Under the pieces are notes generated by a model that saw only the letters and a list, made by a program, of their open reading frames with translations, searched no databases and was not told where the DNA came from. A program made the translations under genes and the position numbers. From Pratylenchus scribneri (taxonomy: Eukaryota; Nematoda; Chromadorea; Rhabditida; Pratylenchidae), in assembly GCA_030063045.1 (NCBI GenBank), contig JAQSEB010000155.1, positions 1,426,001-1,490,000 on the forward strand: a stretch of DNA of 64,000 nucleotides, in the 5' to 3' direction. Shown piece after piece: positions 41,720 to 58,404 of this stretch; the first letter of the stretch is position 1, and the number at the start of each line of letters is the position of its first letter.

Positions 41720-41965
41720 ATGATACATCATATTAATCAAATTAGATTAGTCGATAGGTTGGTTAGCTGGCTAATTAAAAAGGAATTTCAAAAAAAGCGA
41801 GGCGATGAATCAATAAAATTGGCTATGCTAGCGCGTTTCACAAAAGATCGTTTGACATTATACAAACTAGTTTTCGGCTATTATAAGGAAAACCATTGCA
41901 TTGATGTTTTCGTTCGGACTTCGGATTCAGTATATTGGAAAACTCAAATAATTTCCAAAACATAA
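41720..41965 (+). CDS. Possible 81-residue protein
   Basis: An ATG frame starting MIHHINQIRLVDRLVSWLIK and continuing RFTKDRLTLYKLVFGYYKEN, ending in DSVYWKTQIISKT and a TAA. It has balanced composition with charged and aromatic residues and better codon texture than its surroundings. No splice sites are needed. I do not recognise it; it might be a fragment of a larger, decayed gene. Confidence 0.35.
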   Translation: MIHHINQIRLVDRLVSWLIKKEFQKKRGDESIKLAMLARFTKDRLTLYKLVFGYYKENHCIDVFVRTSDSVYWKTQIISKT

Positions 41966-42266
41966 AATTTGTAATGTAAATGTAAACCATTTTTGCGCGT
42001 TTCACCGAAAAAAATCGGTTAAAACATTTTAATCAACCCATGTTTTTGCCACAGTTTGAAACTGTTTTTAAAGGTTTTCCAACATGCTTATGCTAAAATC
42101 CGAAAATATAATTGGTTTTTTTTTGTTTTGGTTTAAATAAACCCCCGTTCCCTGTAGACGTAGACTGTAAAATTAATAGCCGAGCCGATAAACGGTTTGG
42201 ATAAAATGTCTTTTCCGCGCGCGGACGGACGACGGACCTTTTTTCGGATCATAAATAACATCTCAT

Positions 42267-42274
42267 CTCATCAT
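42267..42274. repeat. Left target-site duplication CTCATCAT
   Basis: Exact copy of 42829-42836, flanking the hAT-like element. The local sequence is itself CATCT-rich, so a chance match of one or two bases at the edge is possible. Confidence 0.8.
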
Positions 42275-42828
42275 TAGGGCTCGGAAATAGGTATATAAAA
42301 TCGCAAAAAAGTTAGTTAAAAAAGTTATATAAAAATGCAAAAAAATGATATAAAAAGGCGAAAATTTCCAAAAAAGTTAGATAAATTTGAAAAAAAGTGT
42401 CAAAATTTTTTCAGAAAAAATATTTTAAGAAAAAAAAAACTCAAAAATTTTGACTAAAATGAAATAAAAATGAAAAATTTTAACAAAAAATGGTTCAATG
42501 AGAAAAAATTTAGACAAATGGAAAAAAAATTTTTTGAAAGAGGTTCTCAAGAGGGAAAATTTTGATGATCTTCGTAGAATTTTCAGAAAAGTTCTTAAAA
42601 GGCTGAAAAAGTGATAAAAATTTTTAAAAAATGACTTTAAAAGGCTGAAAAAGTGATATAAAAGTTAAAAAGTTATATAAATCGCAAAAAAGTGATCAAA
42701 AGTTAAAAAAGTGATCAAAAAGTACAATATTTTGAGCTCAAATCAAGTTAAAAATGTTTTTTATTTGGTTTATAAGCATATTAAAAGCACCGCATGAAAA
42801 AGTTATTTAACTTCAATTCCGAGCCCTA
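42275..42828. mobile_element. hAT-like miniature inverted-repeat element with 8-bp target duplication
   Basis: The termini are perfect inverted copies of TAGGGCTCGGAA (42275-42286 and 42817-42828). Immediately outside lies CTCATCAT on both sides (42267-42274 and 42829-42836), an exact 8-bp target-site duplication, diagnostic for hAT-type transposition. The 554-bp interior has no coding capacity and consists mainly of degenerate AAAAAGTGATATAAAA-like words. A transposase in trans would be needed. Confidence 0.85.
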
Positions 42829-42836
42829 CTCATCAT
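42829..42836. repeat. Right target-site duplication CTCATCAT
   Basis: Exact copy of 42267-42274, directly after the right terminus of the hAT-like element. Confidence 0.8.
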
Positions 42837-42929
42837 TCATATCATATTCATGTCAATGTCATTCATATAGGACAGTAGAAAACCGAAAACTGCTTCATTT
42901 ATTAACAATCATAATAATTTAATTTTTAT

Positions 42930-42934
42930 TGTAG
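42930..42934 (+). other. Likely trans-splice acceptor of the phosphotransferase gene
   Basis: TTTTTATTGTAG ends at 42934, 21 nt before the ATG at 42956. Confidence 0.4.
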
Positions 42935-42955
42935 AAGAAGTTATACTAACGTAAA

Positions 42956-45048
42956 ATGGCACAAACAAGAAGTGGAACCAAATCTGTCAATGAACCTAAT
43001 CAAAAATCGAGAGGTTCTTTGTCGGAATCATTATTGCAAAGGAATCAACGGAATCAAAGGTCTACAACACCAAGGGAAACGAGGGCGACTTCAATTGGAG
43101 GTGGTGAAAATTTTTTCCAGGTATGTATTTTAAAACATTTGATTTAATGATGCTAAATATGCCACATCAGAAAATATTTGCTTTGTTCATGTCACTTTGG
43201 ATAGTATATATAGAAAGTGATTGTCAACTCAAGCAGGCTCAATTAATAAGGCTTAGTGCCCATGGTATGTAGTGAATAAATAATAACCGATGCGTTCATT
43301 CCCTTAACATTTCAGTTTATTCTGCGGTCGATACTTCTTGGCTGGATCGTTTATGCATGAGCAAGTCTATTTTAAATTATGATTTGCCGCTTTAACGTAA
43401 ATTTAGATTTTGGAATTTGCTTGTTCAATGGTATCCCTTATGGTTGGCTCCAAATTTAATTACACTTGTCGGATTGGTAGCTAACTTATGCATAATAAAT
43501 TATCTAAATTTCATCATTTCAGATCATAAATTTGCTCACAGTACTCATTCTGTCACATTTTTGTTATTCTGCTACTGAAACGGCTCCGTCCTGGGCTTAT
43601 TTTCAAGCAGCCCTTGGCCTTTTCCTATATCAAACGCTCGATGCCACAGATGGCAAACAAGCAAGAAGAACTCAATCCTCCTCTCCATTGGGGGAACTCT
43701 TTGATCATGGATGTGATTCAATGACGCAAGGTTGATACTGAAAAGCAATTGCCTAATTATTAGACTAGCAAATCCAGAGGGATTATTTATATATTGTTTT
43801 GCACGAAAAAAATACAAAGATCCCTCTATCGCCGTTCATCCTCCTAGTTTTACATTTTATTCTATTTTAAACATATATTACATAAGATTATTTATTTATT
43901 TTAGTATTCGTCACATTGAATATTTGTTATGCAATGCAATTAGGTATTTTTTTTTATTCATTATTTAAATATCGATTAATCAAGGAACTGAACGGCATTT
44001 GGTGCTTACTGTTATGATTTTTTCAATTGCTATCTTTTTCACCGGTAAACTTATGAATTTTTTGATTATTAAATCTTTATTAGCTCATTGGTCAACCTAT
44101 TGTACCGGTCAACTTCGATTTTCAAAGTATTGTTTGAAGCCAAATAATTTATTATTTTAATACTTTTATATTTGACGTGACCGAAGCACAAATGACTGTA
44201 ATTGGTATACTTATTTTCACTTCCATTGTTGGGCCTGGTTTTTGGAATATTCGAGTTTGTATTGAAACAAAATATACATAAAAACATTTTTATAGATATT
44301 GGGTTGGCAAATGAAAATGATTTGCATGATGACATGTCTTTTATTTGCCACCTGGCAATTTTATGGCTACTTACGGATCATTTTCAATGAAGGAGTTGGC
44401 AAAAATGGGTCGACAGTCGCAGTACGTAATCACTCATCAACAATTCATTTTATATATATTTTTTATTTAGGGCACTTCTGTGGTTTACCCTCTTTGTCCT
44501 CTATTAGCCGTTTGCATTCCTTTTGTCATGCTTTATTGCAAATCAAATTCTGGTGTCTACGACCGCAATATCACCCTCCTTTGCTTATGCTTTGGTGCAA
44601 TTGGGGCAAAAGCAACAAACCGACTGGTTATCAAAAAAAAATTTTTTGTACAAATTTCAAATTTAGATTATTGCGCATATGAGCCGATCGGAACTTGAAG
44701 TTTGGGATTGGATTTATTTGAGTCCATTAGTTATGATATTGAACCAAGTAATTAAATAAATCGTTACAAATCCTTAATTTTTTATTTTAGTATTATGATT
44801 ACATGATTGATGAATACAAATTACTGCTGTTCGCAACGGTCTGTATTTACATTCTCCAATCATATAAAAATTTTCCATCACAATATCAGATTTATGCTTA
44901 TATCAGTCTGATCTTATTTTGCACAATGATCTGTAGGCAATTTTGCGAATTTCTCCATATTAATTGCTTCAAACTTGGTGCAAGGACAAATACTACATTG
45001 GGAATTGGCGGACTTATAGAAGGGAAAAAACATCTTCGAGTTGAATAA
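42956..45048 (+). CDS. cept: Choline/ethanolamine phosphotransferase (CDP-alcohol phosphatidyltransferase)
   Basis: Integral ER/Golgi enzyme making phosphatidylcholine or phosphatidylethanolamine from CDP-choline or CDP-ethanolamine and diacylglycerol. The start exon is [15 protein letters not shown]. Further exons give [27 protein letters not shown] and [20 protein letters not shown]. The catalytic motif DG-x2-AR-x8-G-x3-D-x3-D is intact in [20 protein letters not shown] followed by GCD. Then come [41 protein letters not shown], the conserved [28 protein letters not shown] and [12 protein letters not shown], with about seven to ten membrane segments. It ends KKHLRVE at 45048. Introns are tiny (about 37-50 bp). 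The junction between RF and FDVTE (donor at 44127, coding resumes about 44171) has no usable AG. CEPT1 and CHPT1 types cannot be told apart. Confidence 0.9.
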
Positions 45049-46746
45049 ATAAGAAAATGGTCCTTATGAAATCACCTATTATCCAATATCATTTTCCCTC
45101 CTCCAATTCGTTTCACCCGTCACCCTAAAATTTTCCTACATTTGTCATATAGCCTAACCAATGAGCCAATGACTTTAAAAAATTACTTAATCTTGTTTTC
45201 TTTTGCTCATCAAATTGACTACCATATATTCGGTTTTCGGTATCATTTTTTTATTGTCAGTATATTTATATAGAATTTAAATATGTCGTTTAACAATAAA
45301 ATATAACAAATATAAACGTAACAAAAACTAAAACAACCTTTTATAAAAGGGAGAAATTGATAATTATAAACAAGCAAAATCGAAAGAATTTTTTTGAATA
45401 AACATGCAACGATACGAATCTAATAAGGATACTAATACTAAATTATATAAAATATGAATTTTTGTTTTGATTGGGTCTTATGATGACGGTATAAATGTTG
45501 TTAAATTTTGTTTGGTCGTCTACAAGATTCAAGTTAAAATTTTTACTCTTATCCATAAATGAATTTTTTTATTCGATTTTCAATATTCATAAACCAAGTT
45601 TTTTTAAGAATATCAAGTTTTACTAGAAATGATATGATAATATTCGGATCATCACTGGTAAAATATTTTTTTTATTACAGCCGAGTCGAAAAACCATAAA
45701 TTGGTTGAGGAATGAAGTAGTGTAATGATCTGGCTCTGAAGTTTGAGCAATTGTCCATTTCATTGTCCACTTTCAGCCTTTCGTTAGCTTGCTGGATTGT
45801 TTTCGGGCAATGCTTTTGGCAATGATTTGAATCTATAAGATGGGTAAGGTCGACAAATGACTATTTGTTCCTCTTGAGTTTCTGACTGAATAGGTTACGT
45901 AAAAAGCTGCAAATGGCTGCCATTTTGATGATGATGAGAAACCCGAAATCTCGCATCTCTTCATTTTATTAGTTATCGATTAAACTACCTATAATTCGAT
46001 TTTTTGGTCTTTAGGGAATTTTTTTTACTGTAATAAATAAAATTTAAAAACGCCATTTATTTCATGAGCCTTTGGGCAAATCCATGTGCCCGAGATGATG
46101 GTATGATTTTTTATTCATTAAAATTTAACTAGATTTTATTTTTGTATTAAAATTCATCTTAATTCCTATATGCCTCCTAATCCTGACTTAATACCTATTT
46201 GACCTCTAAATGCTAAAGCCTATTCAATTTTTCTTCATGAATCCATGAATTATAGTATAAACAATTATTTTTTAAGATTACATTTTTCTTTTTCTTTTGT
46301 AATTGCAAAAATAATTTAAAAAATAGGCACATTAAATATTTTAAATGCATGAATCTTTCTATAAAGTTAAACAAGATCGAATTTTTGGAGAAAAAGCCGC
46401 TTTATATATACATAAGATGTTTTTATTTTTAAAAATCATTTGATAGAGGATACTAAGCTTTTGAATACATATCGTTTTCCCAATAGTTGGTCAAAAACCT
46501 ACATCATAATTCATAAGTATACTGTAGAGAATATTTTAATAATTTTAGTCAAAAAATTACCTTTGTACTAATTAACAATTAACATGTTCTACTCTTTCTT
46601 TCGTCATTGGTAACAACATTGTTATGGAATTTTGAAACATTTTGTGCAAATTTTGTTGTGAAAAACAGAGAAATCAAATCGGTTCTATAAGTGAATGGAA
46701 AACTTGTGTTTATCAATTTTCCTTTTTATTTGAAGATACCCGGACA
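45049..46746. other. Intergenic, no gene seen
   Basis: AT-rich, no coding motif on either strand. The last 100 bp form an open frame in phase with the next gene but lacking an ATG, so the ATG at 46747 is taken as its start. Confidence 0.4.
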
Positions 46747-49700
46747 ATGGATGGTATAATGTTGATCTTATTTTCTTGGCTCTTTGTGGCCATTCTTTGC
46801 TACTTTTTTATTTTGGCATATAATAGGCATAGAAATAATATTCATGGAAGCACTAGCGCTTATATTTGGTCGAATGAAGAAAGCAATGAGAAAAAGTAAG
46901 TTGAATTTTAAATAAACCATAATGTGCCTCTATTCAAAGGTTTTTGTATAGTGTAGCGAACTGGCTTCTATGGGGGCTTGATGAAAATGCTTCTAATGAT
47001 CAATGTCTGGCACCTACATTTTCCAAATTTGCCAAAAAAGCTTTGAACGAAAGTTGTCATCGCCTTCATAAAGAAGTATTGGTCATTCTTTATTTATCTT
47101 AAAAAATGATTTTCCTTTAGGGCCAATTTGAGATACATATTGATTCTATCGATATGATGGATAAATCCACAAAAATATTTCAAAATTTTCACGTTCACCC
47201 AAATAAAACTCCCGGAAATCATTTGGTAGTTTAATAGAAAAAATATAAAATTTTATCCAATTTACAGTCAATTACCGGCCAAATATCAAATGGACGTGAT
47301 AATGGACCAATTTGCTTGTTTATCTCAGTACTTGATTCTGATGAGGAGAAGAAATTTCAACAGTCTTCTCAATCTCAACAACTAAATGGAGAGATGCCCA
47401 TCCTAAAAGCACCCTCCATACGACAATATAAATTATTAATTCATGAATTGGTTGGAGATGTGAGTTTATTCCCAATGTACAGACGCAGTTTCTAACATTA
47501 TTTCCTTGAGATGGAAATTCGTTTAGCTTCAATTGCTGGTGAGCTATTCATAATCGGCTGCTTCAAAGATCGTCCTAACATCAAATTGGAATTGCTGGAA
47601 ATTATTGACGATTTACAAAAAAATTTCCTAGAGGATTTTCTCAAGAAAACAATTCTTGGCGCAGTGATAAATTTCAGCATTGGTGAGCTTCTTTATCCCG
47701 ATGCTGAAACTTCTGCAAGGGTAAAAATTTATTTGGGAATTAGATAGGTATAATTTCTTATTTTAAGGCCTCAAGGGCTCGCCTTTCGGCAGAATATAGG
47801 AATTTAACGTTTCTCCAAGAAATTTATCCACAAAATAGCTTGATTTCTCAAATGACGCAATCAAGAATGGTCCATTTATAGATTCTCCGATAATTAATTA
47901 GTTTCTACATCTTTAGTCGCCGAAATTTCCCCTCGAGGACAAGGAAAAGATTTCTCCGAGTCAATTGTTCTCGTTAGCAAATCGCCTTCAAATTCAGTTA
48001 CTAGAGGTGGACCAGTTGAAAGGTTTGACGTTTGATGAGAAAAAAATTTACAGCCTTATTATAATTCTTTATAATTTTAAGATTTCAATTCGAAAATGGA
48101 GAGACCCTTTGTTTGTATTGAATTGGATGAACCCAATTGCCAACGATTCATCAGCTCGAGGGCACATTTAGACCATCAAAATGACCAAAGGGTATTTTGG
48201 CACGAAGACGAGGCCAATTTTGAAATAACAGTAAATCCAGCAAGCAGAGAGCTTCTTTTTGAAGTATTTACAGAGGAAGAAGATAATTCATTTAACACAG
48301 TTCGCGAGAGGTGAATATATTAAATTACTTTAGTAAAATTATTTTAGACGTTTTTTGGGCATGGCAATTTTGAGTTTGGCTGAACTGTGTCAAATAATGA
48401 ATAAACAAAATGGTATTGGAATAGTCCAGCTTAATTTGCAAAAAAGACCCGAATTCAATAAAGAACAACGTATTAGAAGAACGTATGATACCCACGGTAT
48501 ATTGATCATGAAGGTGGATAAACAAAATAAAATAATGAGAAAATCATTTTATTTTGTAATTTTCTCACTTCCAGTATTCCTTCCATTTTCACCCAATAGA
48601 ACAACATACAGAACCACTGTTTGATAACCAAGGTCCATTTATAGCTGCTGAATATGCCCAAATGAAAATAAAAAGATCGCCACCAAATGAAGAGGCTTTA
48701 AATAAAAAATTTTCAACCAGTACAATTGGCTCAAAAAGATTAATGCGACAAAAACAACATTATATATTCAATGTCACCGAAGATAAATTACCTTATAATT
48801 TTAATGTCCTCATTATTATTTTTAAAAGAGACTTTTAAAAAAATTTCAGTATGAATCAGAGAGAAGCGAAGAAAAACGCAGCCCTTCAAAGATATCTTTC
48901 GATAGAAGCTATTTGAGTCCATCAAGGCCAATAGAATCCGAAGATCCTGCCTATTCAACAATTGAGAAAATTGGTGTGAATCTGAATCCAATTCGGAAAA
49001 CAATTAGCGATACAAATGCACTATTCCTATTTAATGAAAGCGAAAGAAAAAAAAGTGCGCCAGAAACACCCGTCTTCCAAATTAAACAGCAGCAAAATGG
49101 TTTGGAACAAATAAATATTAATAAAAACGATTCTAGGAATTATTGCAAAATCATGTGAAAAGATAATTGAAGAGCATAATAAAATGAATAATGAAGAAGA
49201 AATTCGCATCCATCGTCCAAATGAACCATTTGAGCAATTATTTAATGGGAAAAAGGAAAGCAAAGAACATCCAGCAATGGAAATATTCAAAATGCCTCAA
49301 GAAATGAATGAAAAAACTACGGTCGAAATTGAAAGAAGGGCTAGGGAAAGGGATCGGTCGGCAAGAGGGAGGAAGCAACGGAGAAATTTCTTTGAACAAA
49401 TTCGAGCACGATTATCAGGTAACTTAAATTGAAAACCTGAATCAATTTACAAGAAATTCATTTGTTCCAGGACCCGTCAGATTTTTACCTCGAATGCATG
49501 GAAAACGCGCCAAATCTCTAGATGATTACGAAAATCCCCATTTGTTAGAAGAAGTGGTTTCTATGCCCCAATCAAGAGATCATTCGCAAACACGTTATGG
49601 ATATGAAGAGAGAAAAGGAAGTGATAATCAAATTGAAGGCCAACATCTCTTTGTAAAATCGGCAGGTAGATAATAATAATATATTATTGATGAATTTGCG

Positions 49701-50308
49701 CTTACAATATTGTAATTTTACGGTAAGGTCCTTCTTCCGCTACCTCTATGCAATTTCTACCCTCGCATCAAACTTATTCTCAACGGCACCAAAATCAATT
49801 GATATTAGAGTTATTAGGAACAGATGAAGAGGGTTTAAGGTTTTCGAAACATTTTTTTTAAATTTGAAATTTTTTATCAGATATTATTCAATCCCTGAAA
49901 TAATCTCGGCAGAACCAGCTGTTGTTAAATTGTTACAAAGTGGGAAAAAGCTTCATATCTTTAATGAACACATTTTGGTAGCATCAAAATCAAGAGGGTA
50001 GATCTTTTTTTCTAAAATATTTCTCATGATTGTTATCCAGGAGAGTGATATGTTCAATATGCAGTAAACGGATTGGTGGAAATTTTTCAAATAGACAAGC
50101 ATACCAGTGCAGAGGTTGAAAAAACTTTTAACTTTAATAATCTTAATTTGAAGATTGCCGAATTGTGTGCCATAAAAATTGTCACCGCCGAATTGATTGG
50201 ACCTGCGAAAATTCAACAGTGTCTAACTTAAATATATTAGATGTTGATTGGGAGGAATTTCTACGACATCACCAATTAAGAGAATTCATTTCTATAGGCA
50301 ATCTTTAG
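46747..50308 (+). CDS. SMP-C2-C1 membrane protein (PDZD8/C2CD2L-type lipid-transfer protein)
   Basis: The predicted order is an N-terminal membrane anchor, a synaptotagmin-like-mitochondrial-lipid-binding (SMP)-like region, a C2 domain, a long disordered linker and a C1 zinc finger. The ATG at 46747 starts MDGIMLILFSWLFVAILCYF. The region with WLLWGLDENASN, FSKFAKKALNESC and LGAVINFSIGELLYP fits a divergent SMP domain. C2 is at about 47960-48360 (LQIQLLEVDQLK, RPFVCIELDEPN, QRVFWHEDEANFEITV, RFLGMAILSLAELCQ). C1 is at 49965-50215, with HILVASKSRG, VICSICSKRIGG, QCRDCRIVCHKNCHRRIDWT and a final C: all His/Cys ligands are present. Such proteins move lipids at ER contact sites. No PDZ domain is seen. 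PDZD8 of worms is the best fit, but C2CD2L-like proteins share the first half. Confidence 0.72.
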
Positions 50309-50596
50309 TGTTTTAGTCTCATTTTATCATTTATCGCCGACTTTTTTTTAATGAAATAATAAAATTATTTAATATACATATAAATATAATAACCATCTAT
50401 ATATAAAAAAATTAATACAGTACAAAATCAAAAAAAAAGTAGAATGATATATTTTTTATTTCGCCGAAAAAGTCATTTTAAGTAAAAAACTATATTTTTG
50501 CTAATTTAACATTTTAATATCTTATATTTTGGAACAGGTTTTAAAGTGATTTTATGATATTCAATCCGAAAACATTTTTTTACTTTAGTTAATAAT
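50309..50596. other. 3' flank of the SMP-C2-C1 gene
   Basis: AT-rich, no gene seen. AATAAT/AATAAA-like signals occur at about 50355. Confidence 0.35.
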
Positions 50597-51100
50597 TAGA
50601 GCTGGGATTTATATTGATATAGATTTCCGAAATATAGGCATAAAATATTGACATAAAAGTAGTGAAATATTGATAAAAAAATGGCTGTGAAAATAGACAA
50701 AATATTGATGAAAATTTATTAAAAAACGTTAAATTTTATCAAAAATTTCAAAAAATTTTTATCTTGCTCGCAATCACAAATTATTCAAATTTCGATGTTT
50801 TTTTATTCAGAAAATTTTAATACAGAATAGTAACAATTTTTATAAACATCATTATTAAATTTTTCAAAAAGTGACAAATCAATTTCGTTAATTTTTTCAA
50901 AAATTTGAAAATATTGACCAAAAACTGCCAAAAATGCCGAAATATTGACGACCAAAAAAAATTCCAAAATATTGATCAATATTGACATAAAAGTTCACGC
51001 AAATCAAGTAAAACTATGATAGAAAGTTGTTTTATGTTTGTTTTAACTTTTAAGCTATTTTAAGTTTGCAAAAAATATTGATATCAAAATCCCAGCTCTA
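50597..51100. mobile_element. hAT-like miniature inverted-repeat element
   Basis: The termini are inverted copies of TAGAGCTGGGATTT (50597-50610 and 51087-51100). The flanks are TTAATAAT on the left and TTAATATA on the right, 6 of 8 bases identical, compatible with a degraded 8-bp target duplication. The interior is built from degenerate AAATATTGATATAAAA-like words, with no coding capacity. The termini resemble those of the element at 42275 (shared pattern TAGRGCTSGGAW). Confidence 0.7.
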
Positions 51101-51506
51101 TTAATATATTGCCGAAAAACGATGTGGATGAAATGTCTAAAAAAGGTAATAATAAAATGCGTTTAAAAATGTTACATATGGCATTTTATTAATTGACCTA
51201 TATATCTATTTTTTATTTTTTTGCAAAAAATGGAATCAAATCAAGAGTGCTGATTATCATGGCATGGGTCATGGGTCATGGCCAAGATACTTATTTATAA
51301 TTTTTAAGTATTACTTTATCTATGCGCTTATGTTTATTACTGAAGTTAATGAAAGAACCGAAAAAAATAAAACCCACATCATTCATAATCATACATCATA
51401 CTTATTGTATTGTATGTAATTTTTTTTCATGTTTACTTTATTGCGGCTGGAATTCATACAATTCTGGACTTTAATAAAATTCCTTTTCAATTAAGAAATC
51501 TATAAA

Positions 51507-52375
51507 ATGTTTGAATCGAAACAGCAACAACAGCAAAGTGAAAAACCAAAAATGGAAAAAATGGTAGCAGCAGTAACTAAAAACGGTGAAAATCAAGAAG
51601 GAAATGAAAATCAGCAGATGAAGAAGTTTTTTCCAAAATATCAAGTTAAAGGTAGTAATATTGTTCTTATCATAATTTGAAAAAAAAAATTAGATACTTA
51701 TTGGATTGGTTATCTATCTACCACCAGCTCAGTTCTGGAAAAAATTTATTTTGTAATTTGATTTTTATTTTATAAAAAGATTGTAAAACGATTGAAAAAT
51801 ACTCTGAAGATCTTAGAATCTTATGAGATGAGAGATGACTAAATTTGGAATAATATAGACTGCTATATAGGATGATTTTGGGTGAAAAATCTGTTGATGG
51901 TAGAAGATAACCAATAATCGGAAAATTATTATTTTACATTTTCTAAAATTTTATTACAGATCTGCTATATGAGGGCAATGAGGATGATTTGATTGATGAG
52001 GACGATTTGCTAGAACCAGAGGACTTAAAAAAGCCAACCGCGACAGGTAAAAACAACAATACAAAATTCAATTCAACCTAACTTTTCCATAGGATGTGAA
52101 GTGCAAGGCGAAACTCAAAAGAAACGTGCTTGCAAAAATTGTTCATGTGGATTAGCTGAATTACAAGCTAAAGGAGTGGAAAGCGCGCCAGTAGCCGTTA
52201 AATCTTCATGTGGAAATGTGAATTTTAATTCAGTTAAGATGTTGCAAAAATTTTATATTTTTAGTGCAATTTGGGAGATGCATTTCGTTGTTCGACTTGT
52301 CCTTATTTGGGAACTCCTCCATTCAAACAGGGAGAAGGTGGTAAGCTGACATTGGCCAATGTTGACGATATTTGA
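51507..52375 (+). CDS. CIAPIN1: Anamorsin/Dre2 (CIAPIN1) iron-sulfur protein, short form
   Basis: Electron-transfer component of the cytosolic iron-sulfur assembly pathway, working with a diflavin reductase. Four exons: a Gln-rich start ([18 protein letters not shown] at 51507), an acidic linker ([16 protein letters not shown]), the first Fe-S motif ([19 protein letters not shown], then LAEL) and the second twin Cx2C motif ([18 protein letters not shown], then [13 protein letters not shown]), ending VDDI at 52375. All cluster cysteines are conserved (C..CxxCxC and CxxC-x7-CxxC). The product is only about 160 residues, roughly half of the human protein. The methyltransferase-like N-terminal domain is not present between the gene and the mobile element upstream, nor in the 310-bp first intron. 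Confidence 0.9.
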
Positions 52376-52949
52376 ATGATAGAGGCAGAATGCAGTTTTT
52401 GAAATATTTTTTATTTGATAAATTAACTTTTACCATGATTTCATTACAATTAAATTTTATCAATTTTTTCAATCGAATGAATTCTTGATTTTATTCAAAT
52501 CGAATATCCATCCCCATGGAGATATATTGGGAGGGTTTAGATAAATCCCAAAAATTGCTTTTCGAATTTAATTTAAAATGACCCATTCTGAAAATACATA
52601 CTTCAATTTTTTATGATTATAGCTCTTATTAATTATCAGAAGTTTTATAAAGCATAAAACCACAATATATAAGCACATAATCCGGGAAATCAGACTGGCG
52701 GGTGCTCGCAAAATGTCAATTAAGTTGATGAGCTGTTTATAATTAATTTTGACGAAAGATTTGTACGGACTGACATGGGACAAAAAATAAAGTATAATTA
52801 AATAAGATAAATTAGAAAAACAAATGAGATTTATGAATGATAATTGATAAATCTGTGTTTATAAGTAAATTATTTCTGGGGAATGGAATTTAATATAAAA
52901 AAAAAACACAAAGTGACTGAAAAATGGACTAAAAAATATGCACACATTT
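52376..52949. other. Convergent 3' intergenic region
   Basis: Lies between the 3' ends of anamorsin (+) and liprin-alpha (-). AT-rich; no gene seen. Confidence 0.4.

Positions 52950-58404
<5,455 letters not shown>

Larger units (their letters stand above)
41459..42955. other. Intergenic with a mobile element and one possible small gene
   Basis: Holds the probable start regions of the divergent ArfGAP (-) and phosphotransferase (+) genes, a G10 run at 41588, a possible 81-residue frame at 41720 and a hAT-like element at 42275-42828. Confidence 0.5.

Noticed and set aside
44069..44390. Frames overlapping the phosphotransferase exons in other phases
   Set aside because: The conserved enzyme motifs lie in the alternate phase; these are shadows.
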